NCBI RefSeq assembly: GCF_003610375.1
Contig: NZ_RAPZ01000011.1
Location: forward strand, 310,001 to 374,000
Direction: 5' to 3'
DNA from: Sphingomonas sp. PP-CC-1A-547
Lineage (GTDB): Bacteria; Pseudomonadota; Alphaproteobacteria; Sphingomonadales; Sphingomonadaceae
Length of the DNA: 64,000 nt
Of this stretch, positions 54,191 through 62,524 are shown piece by piece; position 1 is the stretch's first letter, and each line of letters begins with the position of its first letter. Both the position numbers and the translations under genes were made by a program. The notes under the pieces were generated by a model. It ran no database searches and was not told the origin of the DNA. It worked only from the letters and a program-made list of their open reading frames with translations.

Positions 54191-54204
54191 GGCGATGCCT
54201 ACGC

Positions 54205-54282
54205 GGCGGTCGTAGTTCAATTGGTTAGAGCGTCGGCTTGTGATGCCGGATGTTGCGGGTTCAAGTCCCGTCGGTCGCCCCA
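54205..54282 (+). tRNA. tRNA-His(GUG)
   Basis: 78 nt with encoded CCA. The extra 5' G(-1) at 54205 pairs with C73, the histidine identity element. Acceptor GCGGTCG (54206-54212) pairs with CGGTCGC (54272-54278, two G-T pairs). The anticodon loop TTGTGAT gives anticodon GUG. T-loop TTCAAGTC. Followed by a T-rich run (attttcccattatttttcc) that may end transcription. Confidence 0.96.
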
Positions 54283-54393
54283 TTTTCCCATTATTTTTCC
54301 GAGCCTCCCCAACGTGAGCGCTTTGGGCTGGTAAAACCGGCTGGAAAATAATATTTCGCTCCCCGGTAATTTTATTCTCCTCAGGAGCCGGCG

Positions 54394-55443
54394 ATGACAG
54401 CGGTTTGGGACCTTCCCGATTTCGACGACCACGAGGGCGTTCATGCCTTCACCGATCCCGAATCGGGGCTGCACGCGGTGATCGCGGTGCACTCGACCAA
54501 GCTCGGGCCGGCAGCCGGCGGCGCACGCTTCTGGCATTACGCCGACAACGGCCGCGCGGTGACCGACGCGCTGCGCCTGTCGCGCGGCATGAGCTTCAAG
54601 AACGCGATGGCGGGCCTGGAGCTCGGCGGCGGCAAGGGCGTGGTCCTCGCGGCAAAGCCGGGCGACGTCATCACGACCGCCCAGCTCGAGGCGTTCGGTC
54701 GCGCGGTCGACTCGCTCGGCGGGCGCTACGTGACGGCCGAGGACGTCGGCATGTCCGAAGACCGCATGAAGGTGATCGCCAGCCAGACGCGCTACGTCTC
54801 CGGCCTGCCGGTCGCGAGCGGCGCTGCGGGTGGTGATCCGGGGCCGTACACCGCGCTCGGCATCTATCTCGGCGTGAAGGCGGCGGCCCAGCGTGGCCTC
54901 GGCGCGACCGACATGAAGGGCGTGCGCGTCGCGATCCAGGGCGTCGGTTCGGTCGGCGGCGGGCTCGCGCGGTTGCTGGCCAAGGACGGCGCGGTGCTGA
55001 CGCTGGCGGACGTCGACGAGGGCCGTGCGCAGAAGCTGGCCGGCGAACTCGGCGCGACCGCGGTGGCGGCCGAGGCGATCCTGACGTCCGAGGCGGATAT
55101 CTTCAGCCCGAACGCGCTGGGTGCGATCCTGACCGAGATGTCGATCGCGGCGCTGAAGGCGAAGGTCGTCGCGGGTGGTGCGAACAACCAGCTGAGCGTC
55201 CGCGAGGACGGTGCGCGGCTGCATGCTCGCGGTATCCTGTATGCGCCGGATTACGTGATCAACGCAGGCGGGATCATCAACGTCGGCCTGGAGTATCTGG
55301 GTCACGGCGACGAGGCCGAGGTGAAGGCCCGGATCGCGCGCATCCCCGAGCGCCTGATCGAGGTCTGGAACGAAAGCGACCGTACCGGCCAGCCCGCGTC
55401 GGACGTGTCGGACTCGATCGCCAAGCGCCTGATTGGCCGCTGA
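54394..55443 (+). CDS. Leucine dehydrogenase-type amino-acid dehydrogenase
   Basis: 349 residues, the size of Leu/Val/Phe dehydrogenases rather than glutamate dehydrogenase. Substrate domain: GLHAVIAVHSTKLGPAAGGA, AMAGLELGGGKGVVLAAKPG (catalytic lysine in GGGKGV) and YVTAEDVGMSEDRMKVIASQ. NAD domain: VAIQGVGSVGGGLARLLAKD. Conserved GGANNQL and APDYVINAGGIINVGLEYL. It deaminates branched or aromatic amino acids to oxo-acids and ammonia. Start ATG 54394 follows AGGAG at 7 nt. A family E repeat follows the stop. Confidence 0.88.
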   Translation: MTAVWDLPDFDDHEGVHAFTDPESGLHAVIAVHSTKLGPAAGGARFWHYADNGRAVTDALRLSRGMSFKNAMAGLELGGGKGVVLAAKPGDVITTAQLEAFGRAVDSLGGRYVTAEDVGMSEDRMKVIASQTRYVSGLPVASGAAGGDPGPYTALGIYLGVKAAAQRGLGATDMKGVRVAIQGVGSVGGGLARLLAKDGAVLTLADVDEGRAQKLAGELGATAVAAEAILTSEADIFSPNALGAILTEMSIAALKAKVVAGGANNQLSVREDGARLHARGILYAPDYVINAGGIINVGLEYLGHGDEAEVKARIARIPERLIEVWNESDRTGQPASDVSDSIAKRLIGR

Positions 55444-55490
55444 ATCCAAGCGGCCTTCGCTCGTGCTGAGGGCGCGCGCTCCGATTACTC

Positions 55491-55575
55491 CCGTCATCCT
55501 GACGAAAGTCAGGATCCAGAGTAACTAAGCGTCGCCCTCTGCGACCCTGGATCCTGACTTTCGTCAGGATGACGG
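55491..55575. repeat. Paired palindromic repeat, family E
   Basis: ccgtcatcctgacgaaagtc with aggatccagag on the left; accctggatcctgactttcg with tcaggatgacgg on the right, around about 22 nt. Nearly identical to 23530-23618. It is followed by a run of eleven G (55581-55591) and a small hairpin (ccctctccccgacggggaga). Confidence 0.87.
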
Positions 55576-55657
55576 CGTACGGGGGGGGGGGCGCCTCCCT
55601 CTCCCCGACGGGGAGAAGGGCTGAAGTCCAAGGTGACAGCCTCGTATTGTTGCCATA

Positions 55658-56395
55658 GTGGTACCACTAGTGGCCACCCTACACGCCTTCGCAAACCCCG
55701 CGCGCTTCCTGAAGATCGCCAAGCCGTTGACGCCAGCGCTCTTCTGGGCCGGCGTCGCGCTGATCGTGCTGGGGTGTTGGGCAGGCCTCACGCAGACCCC
55801 ACCCGACTATCTCCAAGGCGAGACGGTCCGCATCCTCTACATCCACGTCCCCGCCGCCTGGCTCGGCATGGGCGGGTGGAGCGGGATCGCGATTTCCAGC
55901 ATCATGTTCCTCGTCTGGCGCCACCCGCTCGCCAGCGTCGCCGCGCGCGCGATCGCGCTGCCGGGTGCGGTGTTTGCGGCGCTATGTCTCATGACCGGCT
56001 CGATCTGGGGACGGCCGACCTGGGGAACGTGGTGGCAATGGGATGGCCGGCTGACGTCGATGCTGCTGCTGTTCTTCGTCTATCTCGGCTACATGGCGCT
56101 CGCGAAGGCCGATGCGGATCGCGGCGGCGACGGGCGCGTCCCGGCGCTCTACGGGATCGCCGGGTCGGTGCTGCTGCCGATCATCCGCTATTCGGTGGTG
56201 TGGTGGAACACGCTGCACCAGGGGCCGAGCATCGGTCTCACGCAATCGACGATCGACGGCTCGATCCTCTGGCCGCTGCCAATCATGCTGGCCGGCTTCA
56301 CCTTCGTGTTCGCCGGGATCGTGTTGATGCGGATGCGGACGATGCTGGCCGTGGCGAAGTCCGAAGCTCGCATGCGCCGGATGGCGCGCGCATGA
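55658..56395 (+). CDS. ccmC: Haem exporter protein CcmC
   Basis: 245 residues from GTG 55658 (GTG 55670 is also possible; neither has a clear ribosome site). Six membrane helices; the tryptophan-rich haem-handling motif is TWGTWWQWDGRLTSMLLLFF, flanked by histidines in YIHVPAAWLGMGGW and WWNTLHQGPSI. CcmC loads haem on CcmE in the periplasm. First gene here of ccmCDEFGH; the ABC genes ccmA and ccmB are not in this position. The start is overlapped by nested palindromes (TAGTGGTACCACTA). ccmD overlaps by ATGA. Confidence 0.93.
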   Translation: MVPLVATLHAFANPARFLKIAKPLTPALFWAGVALIVLGCWAGLTQTPPDYLQGETVRILYIHVPAAWLGMGGWSGIAISSIMFLVWRHPLASVAARAIALPGAVFAALCLMTGSIWGRPTWGTWWQWDGRLTSMLLLFFVYLGYMALAKADADRGGDGRVPALYGIAGSVLLPIIRYSVVWWNTLHQGPSIGLTQSTIDGSILWPLPIMLAGFTFVFAGIVLMRMRTMLAVAKSEARMRRMARA

Positions 56396-56496
56396 ACCCC
56401 TGGCCGTTCGTGACTGCCGCGTATGTCGTGACGCTAGGAGGCGGCGCGATCATCGCGTTGCTGAGCTATCTGGCTATGCGTAGGGCAGAAAAATGA
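56392..56496 (+). CDS. ccmD: Haem exporter protein CcmD
   Basis: 34 residues. It begins MNPWPFVTAAYVVTLGGGAI, one membrane helix and a basic C terminus (MRRAEK), the CcmD pattern. It associates with CcmC and helps release haem-bound CcmE. ATGA overlaps on both sides fix its limits. Confidence 0.87.
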   Translation: MNPWPFVTAAYVVTLGGGAIIALLSYLAMRRAEK

Positions 56497-56939
56497 AGGC
56501 CAAGCATCAACGCCTGACGCTGGCACTGCTGGCGCTTGGCGCGGTCGTCGTCGCTGGCCTGCTCGCGCTGTCCGCGCTGAAAGATCAGGCCGCGTTCTTC
56601 TACGCACCCTCCGACGTGCGCCGCGACGGCCTGCCGCTCGGCCGCGCGGTAAGGCTCGGCGGGATGGTCGAAGGTGGCTCGGTAAAACGCGCCGCGGACG
56701 GCATCACCGTGCATTTCACCGTCACCGACGGCCAGGCAACCACCCCCGTCGTCTTCGCCGGCATCGTCCCAGACCTGTTCCGCGAGAAATCGGGCGTCGT
56801 CGCTGAAGGCCAGTTCCAGTCCAACGGCAGCTTCGTCGCGTCGAACCTGCTCGCCAAGCACGACGAGAAATACATGCCGCCGGAGATGGCCGGCAAGATG
56901 CACGAGACCAAGACGCTCGAACCGGACGCCAAGCAATGA
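56493..56939 (+). CDS. ccmE: Cytochrome c-type biogenesis protein CcmE (haem chaperone)
   Basis: 148 residues. N-terminal membrane anchor (LTLALLALGAVVVAGLLALS), then an OB-fold: VRLGGMVEGGSVKRAADGIT, FTVTDGQATTPVVFAGIVPD, FREKSGVVAEGQ. The covalent haem site is H123 in LLAKHDEKYMPPEM with Y127 as axial ligand. Periplasmic haem carrier between CcmC and CcmF. Overlaps ccmD and ccmF by ATGA. Confidence 0.97.
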   Translation: MKAKHQRLTLALLALGAVVVAGLLALSALKDQAAFFYAPSDVRRDGLPLGRAVRLGGMVEGGSVKRAADGITVHFTVTDGQATTPVVFAGIVPDLFREKSGVVAEGQFQSNGSFVASNLLAKHDEKYMPPEMAGKMHETKTLEPDAKQ

Positions 56940-58849
56940 TCGCCGAAGCAGGCCTCGCCGCGCTCTGGTTCGCGGGCGCCCTGGCCGCGTTGCAGCTCGT
57001 AATGGCAGCGATCGGCATCGCACGCGGTCGTGAAGACGTCGCGGCGGCGGTCCGGCCGGTGGCGATCGTCCAGGGGTTGCTCGCACTGCTCGCGATGGCG
57101 CTGCTGATCGAGCTGTTCCTCGACTCCGACATGTCCGTGAAGCTGGTCGTCGAGAACAGTCATTCGGCCAAGCCGTGGCTCTACAAGTTCGCCGGCGCCT
57201 GGGGCAATCACGAGGGCTCGATGCTGCTCTGGGTAACGATCCTCGGGCTGGCCGGCGGGGCAGTGGCGATCTTCGAGCGCTCGCTGCCCGAACGCACGCT
57301 CACCGCCACGCTCGGCGCGCAGGCGACGATCGCGCTCGGCTTCTACGCGTTCCTGCTGTTCTCCTCGAACCCGTTCGCGCGGCTCAATCCCGCTGCTGCC
57401 GACGGCCTCGGGCTCAACCCGCTGTTGCAGGACCCCGGCTTGGCGTTTCACCCGCCGACGCTTTATACCGGCTATGTCGGCCTCTCGGTCGCGTTCTCGT
57501 TCGCGGTCGGTGCGCTCGTCACGCGTGACGTAGGGCCAGCGTTCGCGAAAGCGATGCGCCCCTGGGTGCTAATCGCCTGGATATTCCTCACGCTTGGCAT
57601 CACCGCGGGGTCGTATTGGGCCTATTACGAACTGGGCTGGGGCGGCTGGTGGTTCTGGGACCCGGTCGAGAACGCTTCGCTGATGCCGTGGCTCGCCGCC
57701 ACCGCGCTGCTTCATTCGGTGACCGTTCTCGCGACCCGCGACGGCTTGCGCGCGTGGACGATCATGCTGGCAGTCGTCGCGTTCTCGATGTCTATGATCG
57801 GCACGTTCCTGGTCCGCTCGGGTATCCTGACGAGCGTCCACGCCTTCGCGGTCGATCCGGAGCGCGGCGCGTTCATCCTCGCGTTGCTCGCGATCTACAT
57901 CGGCGGAGCGCTCGCGCTGTTCGCCGCGCGGATCGGCACCGTCCGCGCGGGCACGACCTTCGATCCTGTCAGCCGCGAGGGCGGGCTGGTCGCGAACAAC
58001 CTGTTGTTGTCGGTGATCCTCGGGATCGTCCTGATCGGCACGCTCTATCCGATCGTCGCGGCCAGCTTCGGCGTGCAGCTGTCGGTCGGGCCGCCGTTCT
58101 TCAACAAGGCGGCGGGGCCGATCGCGTTGCTTCTCGTCGCGGTAATGGCCGTCGGGCCGCTGCTGCGCTGGCGCCGCGACGATGCGAAGGCGGTGCTCCG
58201 GCGCGTGATGCTGCCGATCGGCGCGACGCTGGTCGCGGCCATCGCACTTCTGTTCGTCTGGCCGGGCGTGCTCCCTTGGGCCGGGCTTTCGCTGGCCGCC
58301 GGGCTCGCCGTCGCCAGCGTCGCGCCTCTGTGGAAGCGCAATCTGAGGCGCACGCCGCTCTTTACCTACGGCATGGTCATCGCACATCTCGGTATCGCGG
58401 TCAGCCTCGCCGGGATGGCGTCGGACAGCGCGTTCACCAAGGAAACATTGGTCGCGGTGCGCGCAGGCGAGCCGGCGCGGGTCGGGCCATACACCGTGAC
58501 GCTCGACGGCATTTCGCCGGTGATCGGCGAGAACTGGTCGGCACTGGAAGCGCGGCTCACCGCGACACGCGGTGGCAGCCAGAGCATCCTGCGCCCGCAA
58601 CTCCGCTTCTTCGCCAACCCGCCGACGAGCACGAATGAATCCGCCATCCTCACGGTGCTCGACGGCCAGCTTTATACCGTACTCGGGCAGCCGGACGGGC
58701 AGGGGCGCTGGCAGCTTCGCCTTTGGTGGAAGCCGTTCGTGACGCTGATCTGGTTCGGTGGCGTGCTGATCGCGCTCGGCGGTATGCTGTCGCTGATCGG
58801 TCGGGTGCTCCGCGAGCGACGGGCTGCGATACGGGCTGAATGGGCGTGA
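56936..58849 (+). CDS. ccmF: Cytochrome c-type biogenesis protein CcmF
   Basis: 637 residues, about 15 membrane helices. WWD domain: ELGWGGWWFWDPVENASLMP. Other conserved blocks: FAGAWGNHEGSMLLWVTILG (first histidine), FHPPTLYTGYVGLSVAFSFA and ATALLHSVTVLATRDGLRAW. Acts with CcmH to ligate haem to apocytochrome c. Overlaps ccmE by ATGA and ccmG by 10 nt. Confidence 0.97.
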   Translation: MIAEAGLAALWFAGALAALQLVMAAIGIARGREDVAAAVRPVAIVQGLLALLAMALLIELFLDSDMSVKLVVENSHSAKPWLYKFAGAWGNHEGSMLLWVTILGLAGGAVAIFERSLPERTLTATLGAQATIALGFYAFLLFSSNPFARLNPAAADGLGLNPLLQDPGLAFHPPTLYTGYVGLSVAFSFAVGALVTRDVGPAFAKAMRPWVLIAWIFLTLGITAGSYWAYYELGWGGWWFWDPVENASLMPWLAATALLHSVTVLATRDGLRAWTIMLAVVAFSMSMIGTFLVRSGILTSVHAFAVDPERGAFILALLAIYIGGALALFAARIGTVRAGTTFDPVSREGGLVANNLLLSVILGIVLIGTLYPIVAASFGVQLSVGPPFFNKAAGPIALLLVAVMAVGPLLRWRRDDAKAVLRRVMLPIGATLVAAIALLFVWPGVLPWAGLSLAAGLAVASVAPLWKRNLRRTPLFTYGMVIAHLGIAVSLAGMASDSAFTKETLVAVRAGEPARVGPYTVTLDGISPVIGENWSALEARLTATRGGSQSILRPQLRFFANPPTSTNESAILTVLDGQLYTVLGQPDGQGRWQLRLWWKPFVTLIWFGGVLIALGGMLSLIGRVLRERRAAIRAEWA

Positions 58850-59373
58850 AACGGTTCGCACTCTGGGCGCCGCTGGCGATCTTCGCGCTGTTGTTCGCGG
58901 TGGTAGCAAGCGGGCTGTTCCGGCCCGCGGAAAAGGTGGTGCGATCGGCGATGGTCGGCAAGCCGCTCCCCGATTTCGCGCTGCCGGCGATGGTCCCCGG
59001 CAAACCGGGCCTGACCAGCGCGTCGTTCCGGCAGGGCAAGCCGCGGTTGCTCAACGTCTTCGCGAGCTGGTGCATCCCGTGCATCGCCGAGGCGCCGCAA
59101 CTGATGCACCTGAAGGCGATAGGCGTGCCGATCGACGCGATCGCGATCCGCGACACTGCACCGGCGATCGCCGGGTTCCTGCGCCGCAACGGCGATCCGT
59201 ACGAGCGTATCGGCAGCGATCGGGCCAGCCAGGTGCAGTTGGCGCTGGGCTCGTCTGGCGTGCCGGAGACGTTCGTGATCGACGGCCGCGGGATCGTCGT
59301 GAAGCAGATCATCGGCGATATCCGGCCGGAGAATGTCGCGGAGATCGTGCAAGCCGTGAAGGACGCGCGGTGA
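58840..59373 (+). CDS. ccmG: Thiol:disulfide interchange protein CcmG/DsbE
   Basis: 177 residues. Membrane anchor (WAPLAIFALLFAVVASGLF) then a thioredoxin fold with active site FASWCIPCIAEAPQL (C78, C81) and the cis-proline region SSGVPETFVIDGRGIVV. It keeps the apocytochrome CxxCH cysteines reduced. Overlaps ccmF by 10 nt; ccmH begins at GTG 59370, overlapping its stop. Confidence 0.95.
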   Translation: MGVKRFALWAPLAIFALLFAVVASGLFRPAEKVVRSAMVGKPLPDFALPAMVPGKPGLTSASFRQGKPRLLNVFASWCIPCIAEAPQLMHLKAIGVPIDAIAIRDTAPAIAGFLRRNGDPYERIGSDRASQVQLALGSSGVPETFVIDGRGIVVKQIIGDIRPENVAEIVQAVKDAR

Positions 59374-59891
59374 GGGTGCGTAACCAAGTTCCCCTCCCGC
59401 TTGCGGGAGGGGTTAGGGGAGGGGCTTCTCATGCCTCACCAACCGCACGCGCGCGTCATGCCCTCCCCCGACCCCTCCCGCGAGCGGGAGGGGAGGTCGT
59501 TGCCGCGCTGTTGCTCTGCATCTCGCCGGCCTTCGCCCAGCCGGTCACTCCACCAGCGCATTACGCCAACGTACAACTCACCGACCCAGCCAAGGAAGCC
59601 TCCGCCCGAGCGCTCATGGAAACGCTGCGCTGCCTCGTCTGCCAGGGCCAATCGATCGCCGACAGCGATGCGGACATGGCGGCCGACATGCGCGCGCTCG
59701 TCCGCGAGCGGATCGAGCGCGGCGAGAAGCCGGCGTCGATCCGAGACTGGCTGATCGCGCGCTACGGCGATTACGTGACCTATGACCCCCCCCTATCCGG
59801 TCTGACATGGCCGTTGTGGCTAGCGCCGATCCTGCTGCTCGGCATCGGCGGCTGGATCGCGCGGTCGAGCTTTCGGCGGAGGACACGCTGA
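59370..59891 (+). CDS. ccmH: Cytochrome c-type biogenesis protein CcmH with repeat insertion in its leader
   Basis: 173 residues from GTG 59370 (GTGA overlap with ccmG). Redox motif ETLRCLVCQGQSIADSDADM (C88, C91) and C-terminal membrane helix (WPLWLAPILLLGIGGWIA) are normal. The first 56 residues are not: after VRVRNQ, about 36 residues (VPLPLAGGVRGG through LPRPLPRAGGE) come from a family A repeat, then the hydrophobic core VVAALLLCISPAFA-QP resumes. The mature protein should be intact if the lengthened leader still works. CcmH holds the apocytochrome disulfide for CcmF. Confidence 0.92.
   Translation: MRVRNQVPLPLAGGVRGGASHASPTARARHALPRPLPRAGGEVVAALLLCISPAFAQPVTPPAHYANVQLTDPAKEASARALMETLRCLVCQGQSIADSDADMAADMRALVRERIERGEKPASIRDWLIARYGDYVTYDPPLSGLTWPLWLAPILLLGIGGWIARSSFRRRTR
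59391..59493. repeat. Family A palindromic repeat inside ccmH
   Basis: A hairpin at each end: cccctcccgcttgcgggagg (from 59391) and cccctcccgcgagcgggagg (from 59472). Inner arms (gaggggttaggggaggggc and gccctcccccgacccctc) are imperfectly inverted around about 40 nt containing cctcaccaaccgcacgcg. It preserves the reading frame of the leader. Confidence 0.87.
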
Positions 59892-60535
59892 TGGGGTACG
59901 TCTGGCTGGCCGCGATCGGGGTTGGAGCGTTTGCGCTACTCGCAGTATTGAAGGTGAACCGCGTTCTTTGGACGATGGTCGCGGCGGCACTGATGCTCGG
60001 TGCGGCGGGGTATGCGTGGCAGGGGCAGCCAGGGCTTGCCGGCCATGAAGTGTCGATCGGGCTTGCAGCGACGCCGGACGACACCGCGATGCTCGAACTG
60101 CGCGACCAGATGCTCGAGCGGTATACAGGCGCGGCAGCGTATCTGGTTGCGGCGGACGCGATGACGCGGATCGGCGACCGTCGCGCGGCTGTGCAGGTAT
60201 TGCTCGGGGGGCTCAGGATCGCCCCGAAGAGCGTGGTGATGTGGACCGGGCTCGCCAACGCGCTGGCGGCGCATGATGCCAACCAGGTTTCTCCTCCCGC
60301 TTTGTTCGCGTTCCAGCAGGCGATGCGGTTGGCGCCGAGGCATCCTGCTCCGCCGTTCTTTCTGGGGTTGGCATATGTGCGGGCGGGCGAGTTCGCGACG
60401 GCTCGGCCATATTGGGCAAGGGCACTGGCGTTGACGCCGGCCAACATCTCATATCGGGGCGAGATCGCCACTCGGCTCGCGTTGCTGGATCGGTTTCTGG
60501 CTATGCAGGATACGCCGAACGCAGGTCAAAAATAA
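59891..60535 (+). CDS. CcmI-like TPR protein of cytochrome c maturation
   Basis: 214 residues. Start overlaps the ccmH stop by one base (TGATG). Two N-terminal membrane segments (VWLAAIGVGAFALLAVLKV and VLWTMVAAALMLGAAGYAWQ), then a periplasmic TPR domain (GDRRAAVQVLLGGLRIAPKS, ALFAFQQAMRLAPRHPAPPF, RPYWARALALTPANISYR). In other bacteria CcmI (CycH) brings apocytochromes to CcmFH; size and position fit a short form. Confidence 0.85.
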   Translation: MGYVWLAAIGVGAFALLAVLKVNRVLWTMVAAALMLGAAGYAWQGQPGLAGHEVSIGLAATPDDTAMLELRDQMLERYTGAAAYLVAADAMTRIGDRRAAVQVLLGGLRIAPKSVVMWTGLANALAAHDANQVSPPALFAFQQAMRLAPRHPAPPFFLGLAYVRAGEFATARPYWARALALTPANISYRGEIATRLALLDRFLAMQDTPNAGQK

Positions 60536-60570
60536 TCCCGTCATCCTGGGGCAACCTAGAATGACGGGAT
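60535..60570. terminator. Bidirectional hairpin between ccm operon and DUF3072 gene
   Basis: ATCCCGTCAT (60535-60544) pairs exactly with ATGACGGGAT (60561-60570). The gene stops on both sides face it. It has no long T tract; the outer sequence (cccgtcat) is shared with families E and F. Confidence 0.5.
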
Positions 60571-60577
60571 GAAGCGC

Positions 60578-60796
60578 TTACTGCCCGCGGCCGGTCTTCG
60601 ACTGCAGCTCGTCGATCTTCTTCGACGCATCCGCCTTGGTCAGCGTCTCGTCAAATTCCTCATGCGCTTCCTCAGAGAGCGTCTTGAGGTAACTAGCCTG
60701 CGCACCGGTCATCTTCTCGTCGCCGGTGGTCCAGTCGTCCGGATCCTTCTCGGCGTTCGAGAATGGTTCGGACTTGGGGTTCGGGGTGTCGGACAT
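60578..60796 (-). CDS. DUF3072-family small protein
   Basis: 72 residues from ATG 60796, with AGGA at 8 nt. It begins MSDTPNPKSEPFSNAEKDPD, continues DWTTGDEKMTGAQASYLKTL and ends SKKIDELQSKTGRGQ. The pattern MTGAQASYLKTLSEEA is the DUF3072 hallmark. Small, charged, soluble; function unknown. Its frame opens slightly upstream (60823) with no better start. It converges with the ccm operon. Confidence 0.82.
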   Translation of the reverse strand: MSDTPNPKSEPFSNAEKDPDDWTTGDEKMTGAQASYLKTLSEEAHEEFDETLTKADASKKIDELQSKTGRGQ

Positions 60797-60847
60797 TGGA
60801 AATTCCTTTCCCCTGTCCAACACCCATGTTCCGTATCCGTTCCCGCG

Positions 60848-61954
60848 TCAGCCAGTCCAAGCTTCGTAAGGTAAACCTAGATCATCGGCGACCGCCTTGT
60901 ACGCGATCTTGCCCTTGTAGACGTTCAGTCCGTTGGCGAGGTGCGGGTCGGCCTTCATTGCCGCCTCGGCGCCGAGGTTTGCCAGCTTAAGCGCGAACGG
61001 CAGCGTCGCGTTGTTCAGCGCGAACGCCGAGGTGCGCGCGACCGCGCCAGGCATGTTGGCGACGCAATAGTGGATCACGCCATCGACCTCGAACACCGGA
61101 TCCTCATGCGTCGTGGCGTGCGACGTCTCGAAGCAACCGCCCTGGTCGATCGCGATGTCGACCAGCACCGAGCCGCGCTTCATCGTCTTCAGCATCTCGC
61201 GCGTGACGAGCTTGGGCGCAGCGGCCCCCGGCACCAGCACCGCGCCGATCACCAGATGCGCGTTCTTGACCGCAGCCGCGATCGCGGCCTTCGAGGCGTA
61301 GGCGGTCTTGATCTGGCTCGAGAAAAACATGTCGAGTTCGGCAAGGCGATCGTTCGAGATGTCGTAGATCGTCACGTCGGCGCGCATGCCGACGGCCATC
61401 TGCGCCGCGTTGACGCCCGAGACGCCGCCACCAAGGATTGCGACCTTGGCCGGCGCGACGCCGGGGACGCCGCCGAGCAGCACGCCACGTCCGCCCTGCT
61501 CCTTCTCGAGATAATGCGCGCCGACCTGCACCGACATGCGGCCCGCGACCTCCGACATCGGCTTGAGCAACGGCAGGCCGCGACGGTTGTCGGTGACTGT
61601 CTCGTACGCGATGCAGGTCGCACCGGACTTCATCAGCCCCTCGGCCTGTGGTTTGTCCGCGGCGAGGTGGAGATAGGTGAACAGCAGGTGGCGCGGCTCG
61701 AGCATCGCGATCTCGCTCGGCTGCGGCTCCTTGACCTTCACGATCATGTCGGCGCCGGCGAATACCGCGGCGGCGGTCGGCAGGATCGTCGCGCCTGCGT
61801 CGACATAGTCCTGGTCCTCGAAATCGATGCCGGAGCCGGCCTGCGTCTCGACGACGACGTCGTGACCGGCAGCGACCAGTTCGGCGACCGACGGCGGGGT
61901 CAGGCCGACGCGATATTCGTGGTTCTTGATTTCCTTGGGGACACCGACGCGCAT
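60848..61954 (-). CDS. ald: Alanine dehydrogenase
   Basis: 368 residues. It starts MRVGVPKEIKNHEYRVGLTP, the hallmark of the family; HLLFTYLHLAADKPQAEGLM carries the catalytic histidine, MSVQVGAHYLEKEQGGRGVL follows, and the NAD site is VAILGGGVSGVNAAQMAVG. It interconverts alanine and pyruvate plus ammonia with NAD. The ATG at 61954 is the known N terminus. Divergent from a Lrp-type regulator at 62082, which probably controls it. Confidence 0.96.
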   Translation of the reverse strand: MRVGVPKEIKNHEYRVGLTPPSVAELVAAGHDVVVETQAGSGIDFEDQDYVDAGATILPTAAAVFAGADMIVKVKEPQPSEIAMLEPRHLLFTYLHLAADKPQAEGLMKSGATCIAYETVTDNRRGLPLLKPMSEVAGRMSVQVGAHYLEKEQGGRGVLLGGVPGVAPAKVAILGGGVSGVNAAQMAVGMRADVTIYDISNDRLAELDMFFSSQIKTAYASKAAIAAAVKNAHLVIGAVLVPGAAAPKLVTREMLKTMKRGSVLVDIAIDQGGCFETSHATTHEDPVFEVDGVIHYCVANMPGAVARTSAFALNNATLPFALKLANLGAEAAMKADPHLANGLNVYKGKIAYKAVADDLGLPYEAWTG

Positions 61955-62040
61955 TGATTCCACTCCATTATCGTTTGCGCGATAGTAGCGCGCCTTGGAC
62001 GGGAAGGGTTCGCAAACTGGTCGTGGTGCGTTACCGCATC

Positions 62041-62055
62041 TGCAAGATGATTGCA
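62041..62055. promoter_or_regulatory. Possible Lrp-type operator in the ald/lrp gap
   Basis: TGCAA-GATGA-TTGCA, an exact inverted repeat of 5 bp arms around 5 bp, in the 127-bp gap between divergent ald and the Lrp gene, 27 bp before the regulator start. Lrp/AsnC proteins often bind such TTGCA-containing sites. Confidence 0.4.
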
Positions 62056-62081
62056 TCTGTTGCCGTCGAAACGGGATAATC

Positions 62082-62522
62082 TTGAGCATCACGATCGAAC
62101 GCAGGATTCTGGACCTGCTCGCCGCCAATTCCGACCTAACCAGCGCGGAGCTTGGCGACGCGGTCGGACTGTCGGCGAGCGCCGCGCATCGCCGGGTCGC
62201 GCAATTGCGGGAGAGCGGCGCGATTACCGGCTATCGTGCGGTGCTGTCGCAAGCGGCGCGGGGCGATCCCAGCATCGTCCTTGTCAACGTCACACTGCGG
62301 GATCAGCGCAAGGAGACGATGGCGGCGTTCGAGGCAGAGATCGTCGAGTGCCTGCAGGTCGTGCAATGCTTCCTGATGAGCGGGGAAGCGGATTACATGC
62401 TTCACGTCGAGATCCGCCACGGCGAGACGTTCGAGCGCATCCACCGCGAGACACTGTCGCAACTGCCCGGGGTGACGCGGCTGGCGTCGCACTTCGTCAT
62501 TCGTGAGGTGATCAGGCGATAG
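62082..62522 (+). CDS. Lrp/AsnC-family regulator
   Basis: 146 residues from TTG 62082, with GGGA at 5 nt. Winged helix: RRILDLLAANSDLTSAELGD and AVGLSASAAHRRVAQLRESG. C-terminal RAM/ACT domain: SIVLVNVTLRDQRKETMAAF, VQCFLMSGEADYMLHVEIRH and LPGVTRLASHFVIREVIR. As alanine dehydrogenase genes are often controlled by a divergent Lrp-type protein, it probably activates ald in response to alanine. An in-frame extension to 61995 lacks family features. Confidence 0.9.
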   Translation: MSITIERRILDLLAANSDLTSAELGDAVGLSASAAHRRVAQLRESGAITGYRAVLSQAARGDPSIVLVNVTLRDQRKETMAAFEAEIVECLQVVQCFLMSGEADYMLHVEIRHGETFERIHRETLSQLPGVTRLASHFVIREVIRR

Positions 62523-62524
62523 TG

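Noticed and set aside
53414..54204. A gspO prepilin peptidase gene at the end of the gsp operon
   Set aside because: The sequence after gspN leads directly to tRNA-His; no peptidase motif is seen anywhere in the window.
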